This document shows positions 42,596 to 53,595 of a stretch of 64,000 bases of DNA, piece after piece. A program made the position numbers and the translations under genes. The notes beneath the pieces were generated by a model, which worked only from the letters and a program-made list of their open reading frames with translations, searched no databases and had not been told where the DNA came from. Every line of letters begins with the position of its first letter. Position 1 is the stretch's first letter. Location: the NCBI GenBank assembly GCA_037178975.1, contig JASJZH010000002.1, positions 8,483,501 to 8,547,500 on the forward strand, written 5' to 3'. This DNA is from Oscheius tipulae (lineage: Eukaryota > Nematoda > Chromadorea > Rhabditida > Rhabditidae).

Positions 42596-44692
42596 ATGGA
42601 GAATCTAAACGCTCACCTGTCAAAAGTTCTACTTCAAAAGCTCCGGGAGCCACTTCATGTGGTTCCGATCATGTCACCATCGTCTTCGGCTCCTTCCTCT
42701 GCTTCGTCAGCATCACCGCCTCTGTCAGCCGGATCCAAAAGGGCCAGTTCTCCGGAAGAGTCACAGTCGAAGAAGGCTCGACTCTCTCCAGAGGTGAGCA
42801 TCTGTCTCTCTGTCTCTATGTCTCTCTGTCTTTCTCAATATCCTAATCTGTCTCACAGAACTGACCCGTAAACAGAGTTGATGTCACATGGTCTTTCTCT
42901 TTACTCTCTCCCTCTCCCTTTCTCGTGGCCGCCGCGAAGCGTCCACATCTCTGTAAAAAGTCTCTCTCGGCCATTGTTGTCCTTCAGGGGCTGTAAAGTA
43001 GTTACTGTCTGGGAGAGATAGAGACCGCCGGAATTCGAATGCGAGACTGTCCATTAGTCAGAGCTCTTATTCATAGAAGAGCGCACCGCTTACAGTAATT
43101 TTCGGACCCATCCCTCTTGCAAAGGCGGGGAAAGAACCGAAACACTCATTTCCAGCGACTGAACGGCATTCGCTTGAAAGTAAAGTCAAGGTTGAAAGCG
43201 TCGGGTCCTCTCCTTTTTGTCAGCCAAATGACCCCTGGGCGGAAGTGAATCTGAAGGTCGCATCTCTTCTTTTGCCCAGAGCGCCGTTTCACTGCGGGAG
43301 AGGGAAAATGGACAGGCGGTGGTCAATCAGTCTCTGTCTTTCTGTCCTTCTGTCTCTCTGTCCCCCGGTCACTGTCTCTGTTACTGTCACTGTCCAATGA
43401 CAGTCATTTTCAGATCCAAGCTATTTTGGACAAACTACCCAAGCAGGAGGTCAAGCAAGAGCCAGATGACTCTCTCCACGAGGCTGACAATTCCATCTTC
43501 ACGCCTTTACCCACAGGACCTGTTGCCGAGACCACCGTCTTCTGCCAAGTCCCCGGACGACTGGCAATCTTGAATGCCAACACCAAGTACCCAGTTACAG
43601 TAGGAGAGGTGAGTCATTTTGGGGGTACTTGTTTGTCGTCCAGGATTTGTGCCAATGGCCATCAATCGATACCGCCTCTCTCCCGGCAGCAATCGGGTCG
43701 ACCTCGACGCCGACCTCGGCACACAATGCCCAGGGTGCTTGGTGGCGCAACAGGAGAGGGAGAGAGGGACACAATGAGTCGATTGGGACAGAGAGACAGA
43801 GAAACACAGACGGAGAGACAGAGTGACGGGAAACGGAGAGACAGAGCGACAGTGAGACAGGGAAACGGAGAGACAGAGATAGCACTTACCCCTCCATTTC
43901 CAGATCAAACGTCGTCTCGGGAACCCAGAACGTCTGAACACTAGCGTCATGGGTGGAATTCTGCGCCGAGCTAAGGCCAAGAACGGTGGAAAAGAGCTAA
44001 GAGAGCTTCTTGAAGGCATGGGTCTGGATCTCCCGATGGGAAAGAGAAAAGCCATTGCGATGACACTGTTCACTCCCATGGTTGAAGGTAGTTCTGCCTC
44101 TTGAAGCTTAAAACTGTTTGGGATTTAGGAGAAGCTCTTCACTTGGCCAAAGACTTTGATCAGCTCTGTACCAATGAGTTCCCTACTGAAACAATTGCCG
44201 ACCACCTGAATGAGCACAGTTTGGAGGATAAGAATGAGAGAAGACAGAAACTTGAGGCCACATCGTGAGTACAGTCACCATTTTTGTGCAAAGTCCGGTC
44301 TCAGATCCATTCTTCACGAGCTCAAAACCCTCCTCAAGCAGGACAGCTCTCCTCTTCTGAACATCAGCCATGATCCGACTCTTCCTCTGCATCTCCAAGA
44401 AGCACTGACTCATTTCTCCATGTGCTCCCATGGCTTTGGCACACCGGCTATTTTGGCGGCCATGAATGTTATCATCAGGTGAGACAGAGATCGAGAGACC
44501 GCCGATTGCGAGACATAGAGAGACAGAAAGACAGTAGTATTTTTCAGAGTCGTGGAGCTGTCTCTGAATAAGATGAACGAGAATGATACCCAACAAGCCA
44601 CCATCCAGGCCTTCAACCTGATCGCTATGCTCATGCAACAGCAAGCAGCCTTAGCCAGTCAGAACAATCAGAACAGTTCGAACTCCGCGTAA
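42596..44692 (+). CDS. aptf: AP-2 family transcription factor, 6 exons, 343 aa
   Basis: AP-2 proteins bind GCC(N3)GGC-type sites as dimers through a C-terminal basic region and helix-span-helix. Exons: 42596-42793, 43414-43608, 43904-44087, 44129-44264, 44305-44478, 44548-44692; phases close. The conserved region starts at about residue 108 ([20 protein letters not shown]), then [50 protein letters not shown] and [15 protein letters not shown]. The N-terminal 100 residues are Ser/Pro-rich with [19 protein letters not shown], a possible nuclear signal. There is no clear PY activation motif. The C-terminus is Gln/Asn-rich. The ATG follows CTTTCAG by two bases, so the start could be trans-spliced or internal. 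Which nematode AP-2 paralogue it is cannot be said. Confidence 0.93.
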
Positions 44693-45572
44693 TTCTCTTT
44701 TGTCACCTCCCTAGTCAGCTTCGTCTACCACACTTTGCGGGTTTCATTCTTATGTTCTAGCTGCTTTTGATATTAAGTTACAGGTTCTTTTCGCCTTAGA
44801 ATTCTAAAGCTATTACGTGTGTAAAAATTTTCACTTGTATACTCCCAAAACGTTCGATCCGGGTACTTAGAGAGATGAATGTAATAAACGGTCAATCTTA
44901 TTTTGGTATCCACACTCACCTATACATAATTGTTATCAGAGAATAAATAAATACTGTCTTGAAAGTTCGACTATCTCTCTCTCTCTCAAACTCATTGCTG
45001 GCTCTGCTACTCCCGGTCACCTCTTATCTTTGAACTAATCCTTGTAATTTACGTGCGCTTCTCCAAAAAGAGCTCCTGTCGTTCAAAGTTCAGTTTGATA
45101 AGAGTAGCTGGACAGTGGACTGTCGCAGGACATGATGTGGATCTTTGGTTGGACATGGCAAGGTCTCACACTGTCAGAAGAGATCACCAGTTGTCTTCCC
45201 AATAGAGATAATAAAACGTTTTTTATAGACAGCTGACCGACTGTCAGCTTTAGACAAATAAACAGGGTGCCTGACCGCCAATCGATCAGTATATTCCACA
45301 AATTTTCTACGTGGAAAACAATGCAGTGACGAGCTGTTCTTGTCTATGAACTTTGCTGATAAGACCGACGTGCAAAAGTGTCGACAAGAGGCCTATAAAA
45401 CCACCCCCTCAGGTGACAGCTCCTACCATTGTTTCACTGCCTCTGTCCACGTTTTTTCTTGGCGTCTAAGTCCCTTTACCTGTCCATACCATGCTTTTGC
45501 ATTGCACCTCTATTCTAGAAGTATGAGCTCTTCTCGCCAACCCCGTGATTTTTGAGCTTAGCAATGCTCTTT

Positions 45573-45612
45573 AAAGTTGTAGCGCTGATCAATAGCTACA
45601 ACTTTGCAGAAC
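45573..45612. repeat. TTGTAG/CTACAA hairpin repeat
   Basis: AAAGTTGTAGC...GCTACAACTTT is a near-perfect stem with an intervening GCTGATCAATA loop, followed by GCAGAAC. It belongs to a recurrent family; related copies are at 46406-46450, 56298-56346, 58119-58172 and 60024-60078. Confidence 0.6.
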
Positions 45613-45728
45613 GTCAAAAACCTGGAAAACCACTAGTTGAGCCTGCAGGGAAACAAGTATGCTCCTTTGTCAGGTAAAATGAACTAAAGTAGCTATTATG
45701 TTCCGTGGAATTTGTCGCGCCGCCTTAC

Positions 45729-45800
45729 TCTCATGGCTCAGTCGGTAAGAGTTCTGACTTCCGTTCAGACAACTTGGGTTCAATCCCGGGACATTCCAAG
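45729..45800 (+). repeat. tRNA-like sequence (SINE head or pseudo-tRNA)
   Basis: CATGGCTCAGTCGGTAAGAG (A-box) and TGGGTTCAATCCCGGGA (B-box) are correctly spaced, with a plausible anticodon region between them. The acceptor ends do not pair cleanly and no poly-T terminator follows at once. Confidence 0.5.
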
Positions 45801-46730
45801 CCTTTTTCTTCCTATCCAATTAGTGCGGGAGGAAGAAATCAAGATTTAGGAAGTAATATTTGGGCATATGACTCTTACAGACCCTATATTTTGCGGGCTA
45901 AGGTCAACAGCCTTGATCCAGCCAAATTTCAATCAAATTAATCCTAACACTTTCCGGAGACGGTACTTTTTTGCTGACAATTCTCTCTAGGCAAAAATAG
46001 CCAAGTAGAATGGTGGAGATCTTGCGCGAAGATCGCTTTATAACCTGGGTTGCGGGCAGTCGGGGTCAGAGACTACTCGCTATTTTTTCCTCCTATCCAG
46101 AACACTAAGATGTAAATGACTACCAACTACTGAGCCAGTTCCATTAGTTTTCGGACTGTTCCTACCAGACAGGCGTGCTCTTTTTCTGACCTCCCCCTGA
46201 TAATAGTCTGTTTTCCGTTTCTCTCTGTGAGAGAGACAATCTGTCGAGAAATCGATGACCACCCGTTCGCCCTTTGTCTATTTTGCTTTGATCATTGTTT
46301 TAAGCAATTCTTTTGGAAACAATGGAAGCATTTTATTCAAAAAAGCTCAAAATAGGATTGCTTTTCGGTCAGGGTCACTTGGTAGCACCATTATTTTTCA
46401 TGTTCGCATGTTCTGCAAAGTTATAGCTTTTGATCTACTCTACAAAGTAGTAAAGTACTGAAAAATTGATAATCGCAGTCTGCGGCCAGAAAAGCGCAAC
46501 GCAAAAGTTTCACCAATTAACGCTGAGCTAATACGTGAGCTTTGGGAGGTTCTGACTGGCCTGACCCCTTATCTAGCGACTACTTGACTCTTTCCATGTC
46601 TTTGCTTTTGAGAGGATGGTATCTGTCTCTCTGTTTCACTATCTCTCTGTCTCTTTGTCTCTCTGTTTCTCTCTCAGTATCTCTGTCTCTCTCACAGTTA
46701 TGCCTTTCCAAAAAAACCATACTTTTCAGG

Positions 46731-48111
46731 ATGCAGTGGCTAGTAGTCAGTTTTCTACTCCTTGTAGCAGTCGATGCAGCAGCCAATTCTACAACGGTGA
46801 AACCACACGAGGCTAGTGGAATGTCGGCAGAGAGCAGACACAATCTGGTCAAGGCACATGGTATTTCATTATCACTGCCACGGTCAACCAATCCAATTCC
46901 AGGAATCCTCATGGTTCTGGCCTGGCTGTTCCTCGTCCCATCAGCCATTCTTTTCGCCAGAATGCTGAGAGACGCCTTCAAGCATCACAAGCCCATGGGT
47001 CTAGCCGTGTGGTTCCATGTTCACAGGACATTCAACGTTGTCGCCATCCTTCTGATGGCAGCTTCCTTCTTCTGTGTCTTCATTGCGACCAACTGGAAGT
47101 GGAAGGGCATTTTCTCCAAATCGAAAAGCTCTACACAACTCCATACCACTTGCGGTGTCGTGGCTTTTGCTCTGGCTGTGGCGCAGCCATTCCTGTCTCT
47201 GTTGAGGTCAGTTCTGCTCATGTCTCTCTGTCTCTGTGTCTTCCTGTTTCCCGGTCTCTCCCTGCCCCTTCCTCTTGACTTACCCAACTGTGACTGTCTT
47301 CCAGGTGCGGACCGACTGATCCTCGTCGTCCTCTATTCAGCTGGAGCCATCGACTCATAGCCATAGTTGCCTACATCTGTGCCATGATCGCCTTTGTCGT
47401 CGCAGCGACAGAATTCAAAAAGCTATGGACAGATCCAGTCCTTCAGACCATCTTGATGGTCATTCCTGGTGTCCTTCTCGTCGTGCTATGGCCTCTTACA
47501 CAGCTCTGGCTTCCGAAGGATGACCATGTGGATAAGAAGGAGACGGTAAGAATACTATACAACTGTTAATTAGCCCCCTTCAGGAATCCTTTTTGGGAAG
47601 ATATGAGGCCGGGGAAAGGCTCGAAGCTTCCTCAAAGTATATGAAAGAAGTGAAGAAGGTGAACTAGGCATTAGAAAAATCGGAAATAACACCCTGCGCA
47701 CCAACTCAGAGACAGAGAGACACAGAGACTTAGAGGCACAGAGAAAGATAGGCAGAGAGACAGGGAAAGACGGATAGAGAGAGAAAGACAGAGAGACAGG
47801 AACATAGAGAGACAGAGAGACATAGAAACAGCGGCATAGAGTAACAGGAAAAGTCGGTGAGCAGTCAACCCACCTGACCCTTCTTGTACCACGTAGCACA
47901 TTAACATTCGGGTGCACCTTGGAGTACGGTAGCATGCATGACCTAACCCCTACCCTTATTAACCCTTCAGTTAGACTGACACTGAAAATTTGTGTTTTTT
48001 TTTCAGAGCTACTCGATGCGCCTCTCAGTCTGTTTTTGGGCTTGCGGCATGATGTTGGCCACTTCGATTGCCGTCTCCCTTCTCATTGCTGCCGGTTACA
48101 AGCCGAAATGA
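46731..48111 (+). CDS. Cytochrome b561-domain transmembrane protein, 4 exons, 259 aa
   Basis: Exons: 46731-46860, 46903-47206, 47305-47545, 48007-48111; phases close. An N-terminal signal peptide (MQWLVVSFLLLVAVDAAA) is followed by a short linker and five to six predicted membrane helices. The four heme-ligand histidine contexts of the b561 fold are visible: KAHGILMVLAWLFL, WFHVHRTFN, LHTTCGVVAFALA and FSWSHRLIAIVAY. Such proteins carry electrons across membranes, for example as ascorbate-dependent or ferric reductases. No DOMON domain precedes it, unlike FRRS1-type relatives. The ATG is one base after a TTTTCAG acceptor, suggesting trans-splicing. The exact substrate is unknown. Confidence 0.88.
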
Positions 48112-48632
48112 TCTCTAGTTATATGTGTTGAACACGAGCATATTACCACTGCATACCGTAATCAAAAACTTGGTATCATCTACGTGACTGTCGTTTGTAC
48201 AAGGAGCCAGAGAGACAGCAAAGCAGAAAAACAGGGTCACAGTATGAGGGGGGGATGCCGGAAGAAGAGGATTTCCCTAGTTGACGAGTTTCTCTGAGCG
48301 GAATGGGCTCAAATTCAAAAGGTGGCGTCACGGCGAAAATGCGCGAGTACGTGATTGCGTGCGGCAGTGGTTTTGAAACAGGAAAATGGGGAGGGGCAAC
48401 AAGGCAACGGTATATGATGTAAAAGAGAAAAAATACCGAGGAACGAATGCCTGGACGTTACCTCACAGAGAGATAGAGAGACAGGGAGACAGAGCTAATC
48501 AAACAACCTTTGGCCAGTCTGTCTTTCCCGGTCACATAAAACGACGGAACCCGGCAAAAAGACGGTTCCAGTTCACCAAACATGGCCGATTGTTCGAAAG
48601 ATTCCCACTCTTTCTTCTTCTAGTAGACTAGA
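48112..48632. other. Intergenic stretch before the left glutamate-cysteine ligase gene
   Basis: No coding exon is seen. It includes a short GAGACAGAGA tract (about 48468-48496). It has no counterpart outside the right-hand copy, so the inverted duplication stops near the start codons. Confidence 0.4.
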
Positions 48633-50932
48633 ATGGTTCTCTGCTCTACCAGTAACGAATTATTGAGCTGGAAGGAGATCCAAAAGTACAAGGACTATGT
48701 CAAGGTGATCTCCTCTAACAAATTTTCCTGTATCCAAGATCCAGGAACACGGAGTAACGCAATTTCTCAATCTATTCGAGAAGGAAAAGCACCGAACAGA
48801 TCCCTTCAAATGGGGAGACGAGACGGAGTATACCATTGTCAAGTTTGATGACAAGAAGAAAAAGGTTAGTTACCAAAGCCTGGGTGTTCCATTGGTGTTT
48901 CAACTGTCTAGATTTGAACACTTCCCATTGGAGTCTCACCCCGTCTAGGAATGACCACTGTTCTTTCAGGTCTACGTGTCCCTTTGCTCTGAGACCATGC
49001 TAGCTCAACTTGATAAGGAAAGAGAAGCCTTTTCTGAAATTGGTGGCTCCCACTGGGTGCCTGAAGTGACTCTGTTCCAGCTGGAAAGCACTCCTGGTGT
49101 TCCCTTCGAGGGTGACTCACTGTCCAGCCCATAATTTTAGTATTCAGGTTTCCTTGACTGTTTCAATACAGTCGAAGCCAACATGGCTGCCCGGAGAGAA
49201 CAGGTCAGAAAGCATTTGGGACAGGACGAAGCTTTCATCTCCTTCTCTTTCCCCTCGGTCGGTGTCCCGGACTATACCTTCCCGCCAACTCGTCCTCATC
49301 CACACACCCCGTTTGGAAGTATCTTCGTCTCTGACGATGTCATCTACTCTGGCTATCTCCCAGCGAGTCTACTATTCCGTGAGAAGAGAAAAGGTAAGAT
49401 CTGCATCAATGTTCCTGTCTTCAGGGATGAGAAGACACCCAGTCCTTACATTGTAGGTGCCTGTCAGATATCAAATGACAGCGGTTTAGGAGGAGCTGTC
49501 AGCTTATGGGACAGCAGAGGATCTAAAGGAGGCCAAACCGGACCATATCTATATGGATCACAATGCTGGTGGGATTAGTTGCTGCTGTCTTCAGGTGATC
49601 TTCCAACAGACAATGACAGTAACATTCAGGTAACATTCCAAGCCATCGACTTCCAAGACGCCAAGCACATGTACGACCAGCTGATGCCTCTAACCCCTAT
49701 CGTTCTCGCTCTCTCTGCGTCCACTCCCATCTATCGGTCGACCCTGTCTGATGTGGATGCTCGCTGGGATGTCATTGCCCAGGTCCACCTATCACCTTCC
49801 GTCCTCAAACAGTATTCCAGGCCATAGACGAACGAACTCCTGATGAGAGAAGACTGATACGTACCACTCGTTTCGGAACAGCTGAGAACTATATATCGGA
49901 AGAGGGAGAGAAGTACAATGACATTGACATTCCATACGAAAAGAGAACTTTCAGGTAGACTTAGAATTCAGTTTCAAAATGATGAAATGTTTCAGAAGAC
50001 TGTTAGAAAAAGGTCACGAGCCGGCCTTTGCCAAGTTTGTGGCCAACATCATGCTCCGAGACCCTCTTCAGCTAACAGAGGGACGGATCGAAATCGATGA
50101 CGAGACAGATTTCCTCCACTGCGACACTCTGTTCTGTTCCGTCTGGAACAATCTCCGATTCAAGCCGCCGCCTTCCAGTGATCCGAAGACCGGCTGGAGA
50201 GTCGAGTTCCGACCCACGGAGATTCAATTGACAGACTTTGAAAATGCATCCTTTTGCTGTTTCCTCGTTCTCTGTAACCGACTCATCACTTCGACCAAGA
50301 TCAACACTCTGCTCCCGGTATCAATGGTCGTGGAGAACATGAAGAGGGCACAGAAGAGAGACGCTGTCCTGAAGGAGAAGTTTTTCTTCCGGTTAGTGCC
50401 CTGTAGTTTGAATATACTTTCTCTCTGTCACTGTCACTTAAACTCTTTGACCACCAACTTCAGTAAGAATCTCCTGGACAGCGGAGAAGCAGACATCTCA
50501 GAAATGACAGTGAATGAGATCATTAATGGAAGCAGGGAAGGGTTCACTGGCCTCCTTCCCTTGGTTCATCAGTACCTGGACTTGATCGATGTCGCAATCG
50601 ATGTCCGTCTCCGTCTGAATGAGTACCTGGACCTTATTTCGGTCAGTTCCTAGTCAGAAATAGTGTAAGTCCATTCAGAGACGAGCTTCCGGAAAAGTGA
50701 TGACGACAGCCAAATGGATCCGGAACTTTGTCAGGGCTCATCCTTCCTACAAGATGGACAGTCGGGTTCCAGATGACACTGTTTATGCTTTGGTTAAGAA
50801 GGTGAGAGATTCTTGTTTCTGTTAGGAAGAAGTATCCAGATGGACGACATATCGACGGGACGGTACCAGTGTGAAGAGCTGTTAGGAGATCGCAGGTCCG
50901 CCCTAATTGTGAATAGGAAATCGGAAAACTAG
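48633..50932 (+). CDS. gcs-1: Glutamate-cysteine ligase catalytic subunit, left copy, 11 exons, 601 aa
   Basis: It makes gamma-glutamylcysteine from Glu, Cys and ATP, the rate-limiting step of glutathione synthesis in the cytosol. Exons: 48633-48704, 48739-48864, 48970-49111, 49148-49456, 49515-49594, 49630-49782, 49821-49954, 49996-50391, 50464-50641, 50679-50801, 50840-50932; phases close. Diagnostic blocks are [109 protein letters not shown] and [11 protein letters not shown]. Intron 1 is only 34 bp. AATAAA lies at 50944-50949. Relative to the mirrored copy it has an extra 38-bp intron after 49782 and lacks 8 residues there. The upstream acceptor (GACTAG) is poor. Confidence 0.93.
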
Positions 50933-53568
50933 CTATGGTATCAAATAAAGAGTTGTGAGACGTCAACGCCTTCTCCTCTCCAAGGAAGCAGCTCTCAAAA
51001 GACGTTGAAGACGGATGGACATAGAGACAGAGAGATAGAGAGAAAACCAGAAGCTGCTGTTTACTGACACCTCCAGTCACTTCTTCAAAAGCGAATGTTT
51101 ATCCAGAGCCTCGAGTAACATTACCTTAACTCTCGACACGAAATGACTTGTCAAAGGGTTAGTCCGACTTGCAAGGTTTTTGGCTAGAGTTACCTTGGCT
51201 AGGTGTTGTCTGCGGTTTTGTGGAACTATTTTGAGAGCTGCTTCCTTGGAGAGGAGAAGGCGTTGACGTCTCACAACTCTTTATTTGATACCATAGCTAG
51301 TTTTCCGATTTCCTATTCACAATTAGGGCGGACCTGCGATCTCCTAACAGCTCTTCACACTGGTACCGTCCCGTCGATATGTCGTCCATCTGGATACTTC
51401 TTCCTAACAGAAACAAGAATCTCTCACCTTCTTAACCAAAGCATAAACAGTGTCATCTGGAACCCGACTGTCCATCTTGTAGGAAGGATGAGCCCTGACA
51501 AAGTTCCGGATCCATTTGGCTGTCGTCATCACTTTTCCGGAAGCTCGTCTCTGAATGGACTTACACTATTTCTGACTAGGAACTGACCGAAATAAGGTCC
51601 AGGTACTCATTCAGACGGAGACGGACATCGATTGCGACATCGATCAAGTCCAGGTACTGATGAACCAAGGGAAGGAGGCCAGTGAACCCTTCCCTGCTTC
51701 CATTAATGATCTCATTCACTGTCATTTCTGAGATGTCTGCTTCTCCGCTGTCCAGGAGATTCTTACTGAAGTTGGTGGTCAAAGAGTTTAAGTGACAGTG
51801 ACAGAGAGAAAGTATATTCAAACTACAGGGCACTAACCGGAAGAAAAACTTCTCCTTCAGGACAGCGTCTCTCTTCTGTGCCCTCTTCATGTTCTCCACG
51901 ACCATTGATACCGGGAGCAGAGTGTTGATCTTGGTCGAAGTGATGAGTCGGTTACAGAGAACGAGGAAACAGCAAAAGGATGCATTTTCAAAGTCTGTCA
52001 ATTGAATCTCCGTGGGTCGGAACTCGACTCTCCAGCCGGTCTTCGGATCACTGGAAGGCGGCGGCTTGAATCGGAGATTGTTCCAGACGGAACAGAACAG
52101 AGTGTCGCAGTGGAGGAAATCTGTCTCGTCATCGATTTCGATCCGTCCCTCTGTTAGCTGAAGAGGGTCTCGGAGCATGATGTTGGCCACAAACTTGGCA
52201 AAGGCCGGCTCGTGACCTTTTTCTAACAGTCTTCTGAAACATTTCATCATTTTGAAACTGAATTCTAAGTCTACCTGAAAGTTCTCTTTTCGTATGGAAT
52301 GTCAATGTCATTGTACTTCTCTCCCTCTTCCGATATATAGTTCTCAGCTGTTCCGAAACGATGGCCCAGTCTGGTGTGGGGTTTTTCCAAAGGCTTGAGG
52401 CCTCTCTCTTCCGCTGTTCTCTCGTCAACGGCTTCAGCAATGACATTCCAGCGAGCATCCACATCGGACAGGGTCGACCGATAGATGGGAGTGGAAGCAG
52501 ATAGAGCGAGAACGATAGGGGTTAGAGGCATCAGCTGGTCGTACATGTGCTTGGCGTCTTGGAAGTCGATGGCTTGGAATGTTACCTGAATGCTTATCTA
52601 TCACTGTCTCTCTGTCTCTCTGCCTCTCTGTCCCTCTGTCCTACTGTCTCTGTCTCTCACCTGAAGACAGCAGCAGCTGATCCCACACCCCAAATGATCC
52701 ATATAGATATGGTCCGGCTTGGCATCCTTAACATTCTCACCTGTCCCATAGGCTGATAGATCTTCCTAGAATCTTTGTCACTTTCTAATCTGACAGGTAC
52801 TCACTAAATATGGACTTTGTGTCTTCTCATCCTTGAAGACCGGCGCATTGATGTGGAACTTTTCTCCATGTCTCTCGCGGAAGATCTGACTCACATGGTG
52901 GTAGCCAGAATGTATGACTTCGTCAGAGACGAAGATACTTCCAAACGGGGTGTATGGATCAGGACGAGTTGGCGGGAAGGTATAGTCCGGGACACCTACC
53001 GAGGGGAAAGAGAAGGAGATGACAGCTTCGTCCTGTCCTAAATGCTTCCTGACCTGTTCTCTCCGGGCAGCCATGTTGGCTTCGACTGTATTGAAACAGT
53101 CAAGGAAACCTGAATACTAAAATTATGGGCTGGACAGTGAGTCACCCTCGAAGGGAACACCGGGAGTGCTTTCCACTTGGAATCTTGTAACTTCAGGCAC
53201 CCAGTGGGAGCCACCAATATCAGAGAATGCTGAAAACTTTTCCTTGTCCATTTCGGCTATCAAGTCATCGGAGCGAAGAGACACACAGACCTGATAGAAA
53301 TGTGATTAGAACTAGTCTGTACGGCTAATAGCCCATAGGAACACCCAGGCTTTGGTAACTAACCTTTTTCTTCTTGTCATCAAACTTGACAATGGTATAC
53401 TCCGTCTCGTCTCCCCATTTGAAGGGATCTGTTCGGTGCTTTTCCTTCTCGAATAGATTGAGAAATTGCGTTACTCCGTGTTCCTGGATCTTGGATACAG
53501 AAAAATTTGTTAGAGGAGATCACCTTGACATAGTCCTTGTACTTTTGGATCTCCTTCCAGCTCAATAG
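48660..53568. repeat. Palindromic inverted duplication of the glutamate-cysteine ligase gene
   Basis: Positions x and 102229-x pair throughout the 3' part: 49869-51000 matches 51229-52360 with no difference noticed, introns included. A second near-identical tract covers exons 1-2 and their 34-bp intron (48660-48886 with 53343-53568). A third spans the exon 3/4 junction. Between these the copies have diverged. The 228-bp centre (51001-51228) is not mirrored. Confidence 0.92.
51001..51228. other. Spacer at the centre of the palindrome
   Basis: 228 bp of unmirrored sequence between the two 3' ends, with a GAGACAGAGAGATAG tract at its left side (51021-51043). No ORF of note. Convergent transcripts would end at the AATAAA in each flanking arm. 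Confidence 0.6.
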
Positions 53569-53595
53569 TTTCTGATTGTCAGCTAGTAGAACCAT
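51297..53595 (-). CDS. gcs-1: Glutamate-cysteine ligase catalytic subunit, right copy, 10 exons, 610 aa
   Basis: Second intact copy of the enzyme that starts glutathione synthesis, facing the left copy tail to tail. Minus exons: 53595-53524, 53489-53364, 53290-53146, 53109-52801, 52740-52661, 52585-52275, 52233-51838, 51765-51588, 51550-51428, 51389-51297; phases close. The last four exons and their introns mirror the left copy without a visible difference. Upstream, residues differ in patches, for example [19 protein letters not shown] here against [19 protein letters not shown] in the left copy. The intron found there in the left copy is absent. The ATG follows a strong TTTTTTTTTTCCAG acceptor by one base. 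Both copies look translatable, so two isoforms with identical C-terminal halves are predicted. Confidence 0.92.

Larger units (their letters stand above)
44693..46730. other. 2-kb intergenic stretch
   Basis: AATAAA signals for AP-2 occur near 44882 and 44942-44950. It also contains the hairpin repeats at 45573-45612 and 46406-46450, a tRNA-like segment at 45729-45800 and, at 46620-46690, a TCTCTGTC tract just before the next gene. No additional gene is supported. Confidence 0.45.

Noticed and set aside
50643-51586. ORFs across the 3' ends of both glutamate-cysteine ligase copies (50643-51080 minus, 51203-51586 plus)
   Set aside because: They are antisense to the last exons and are explained by the palindrome.
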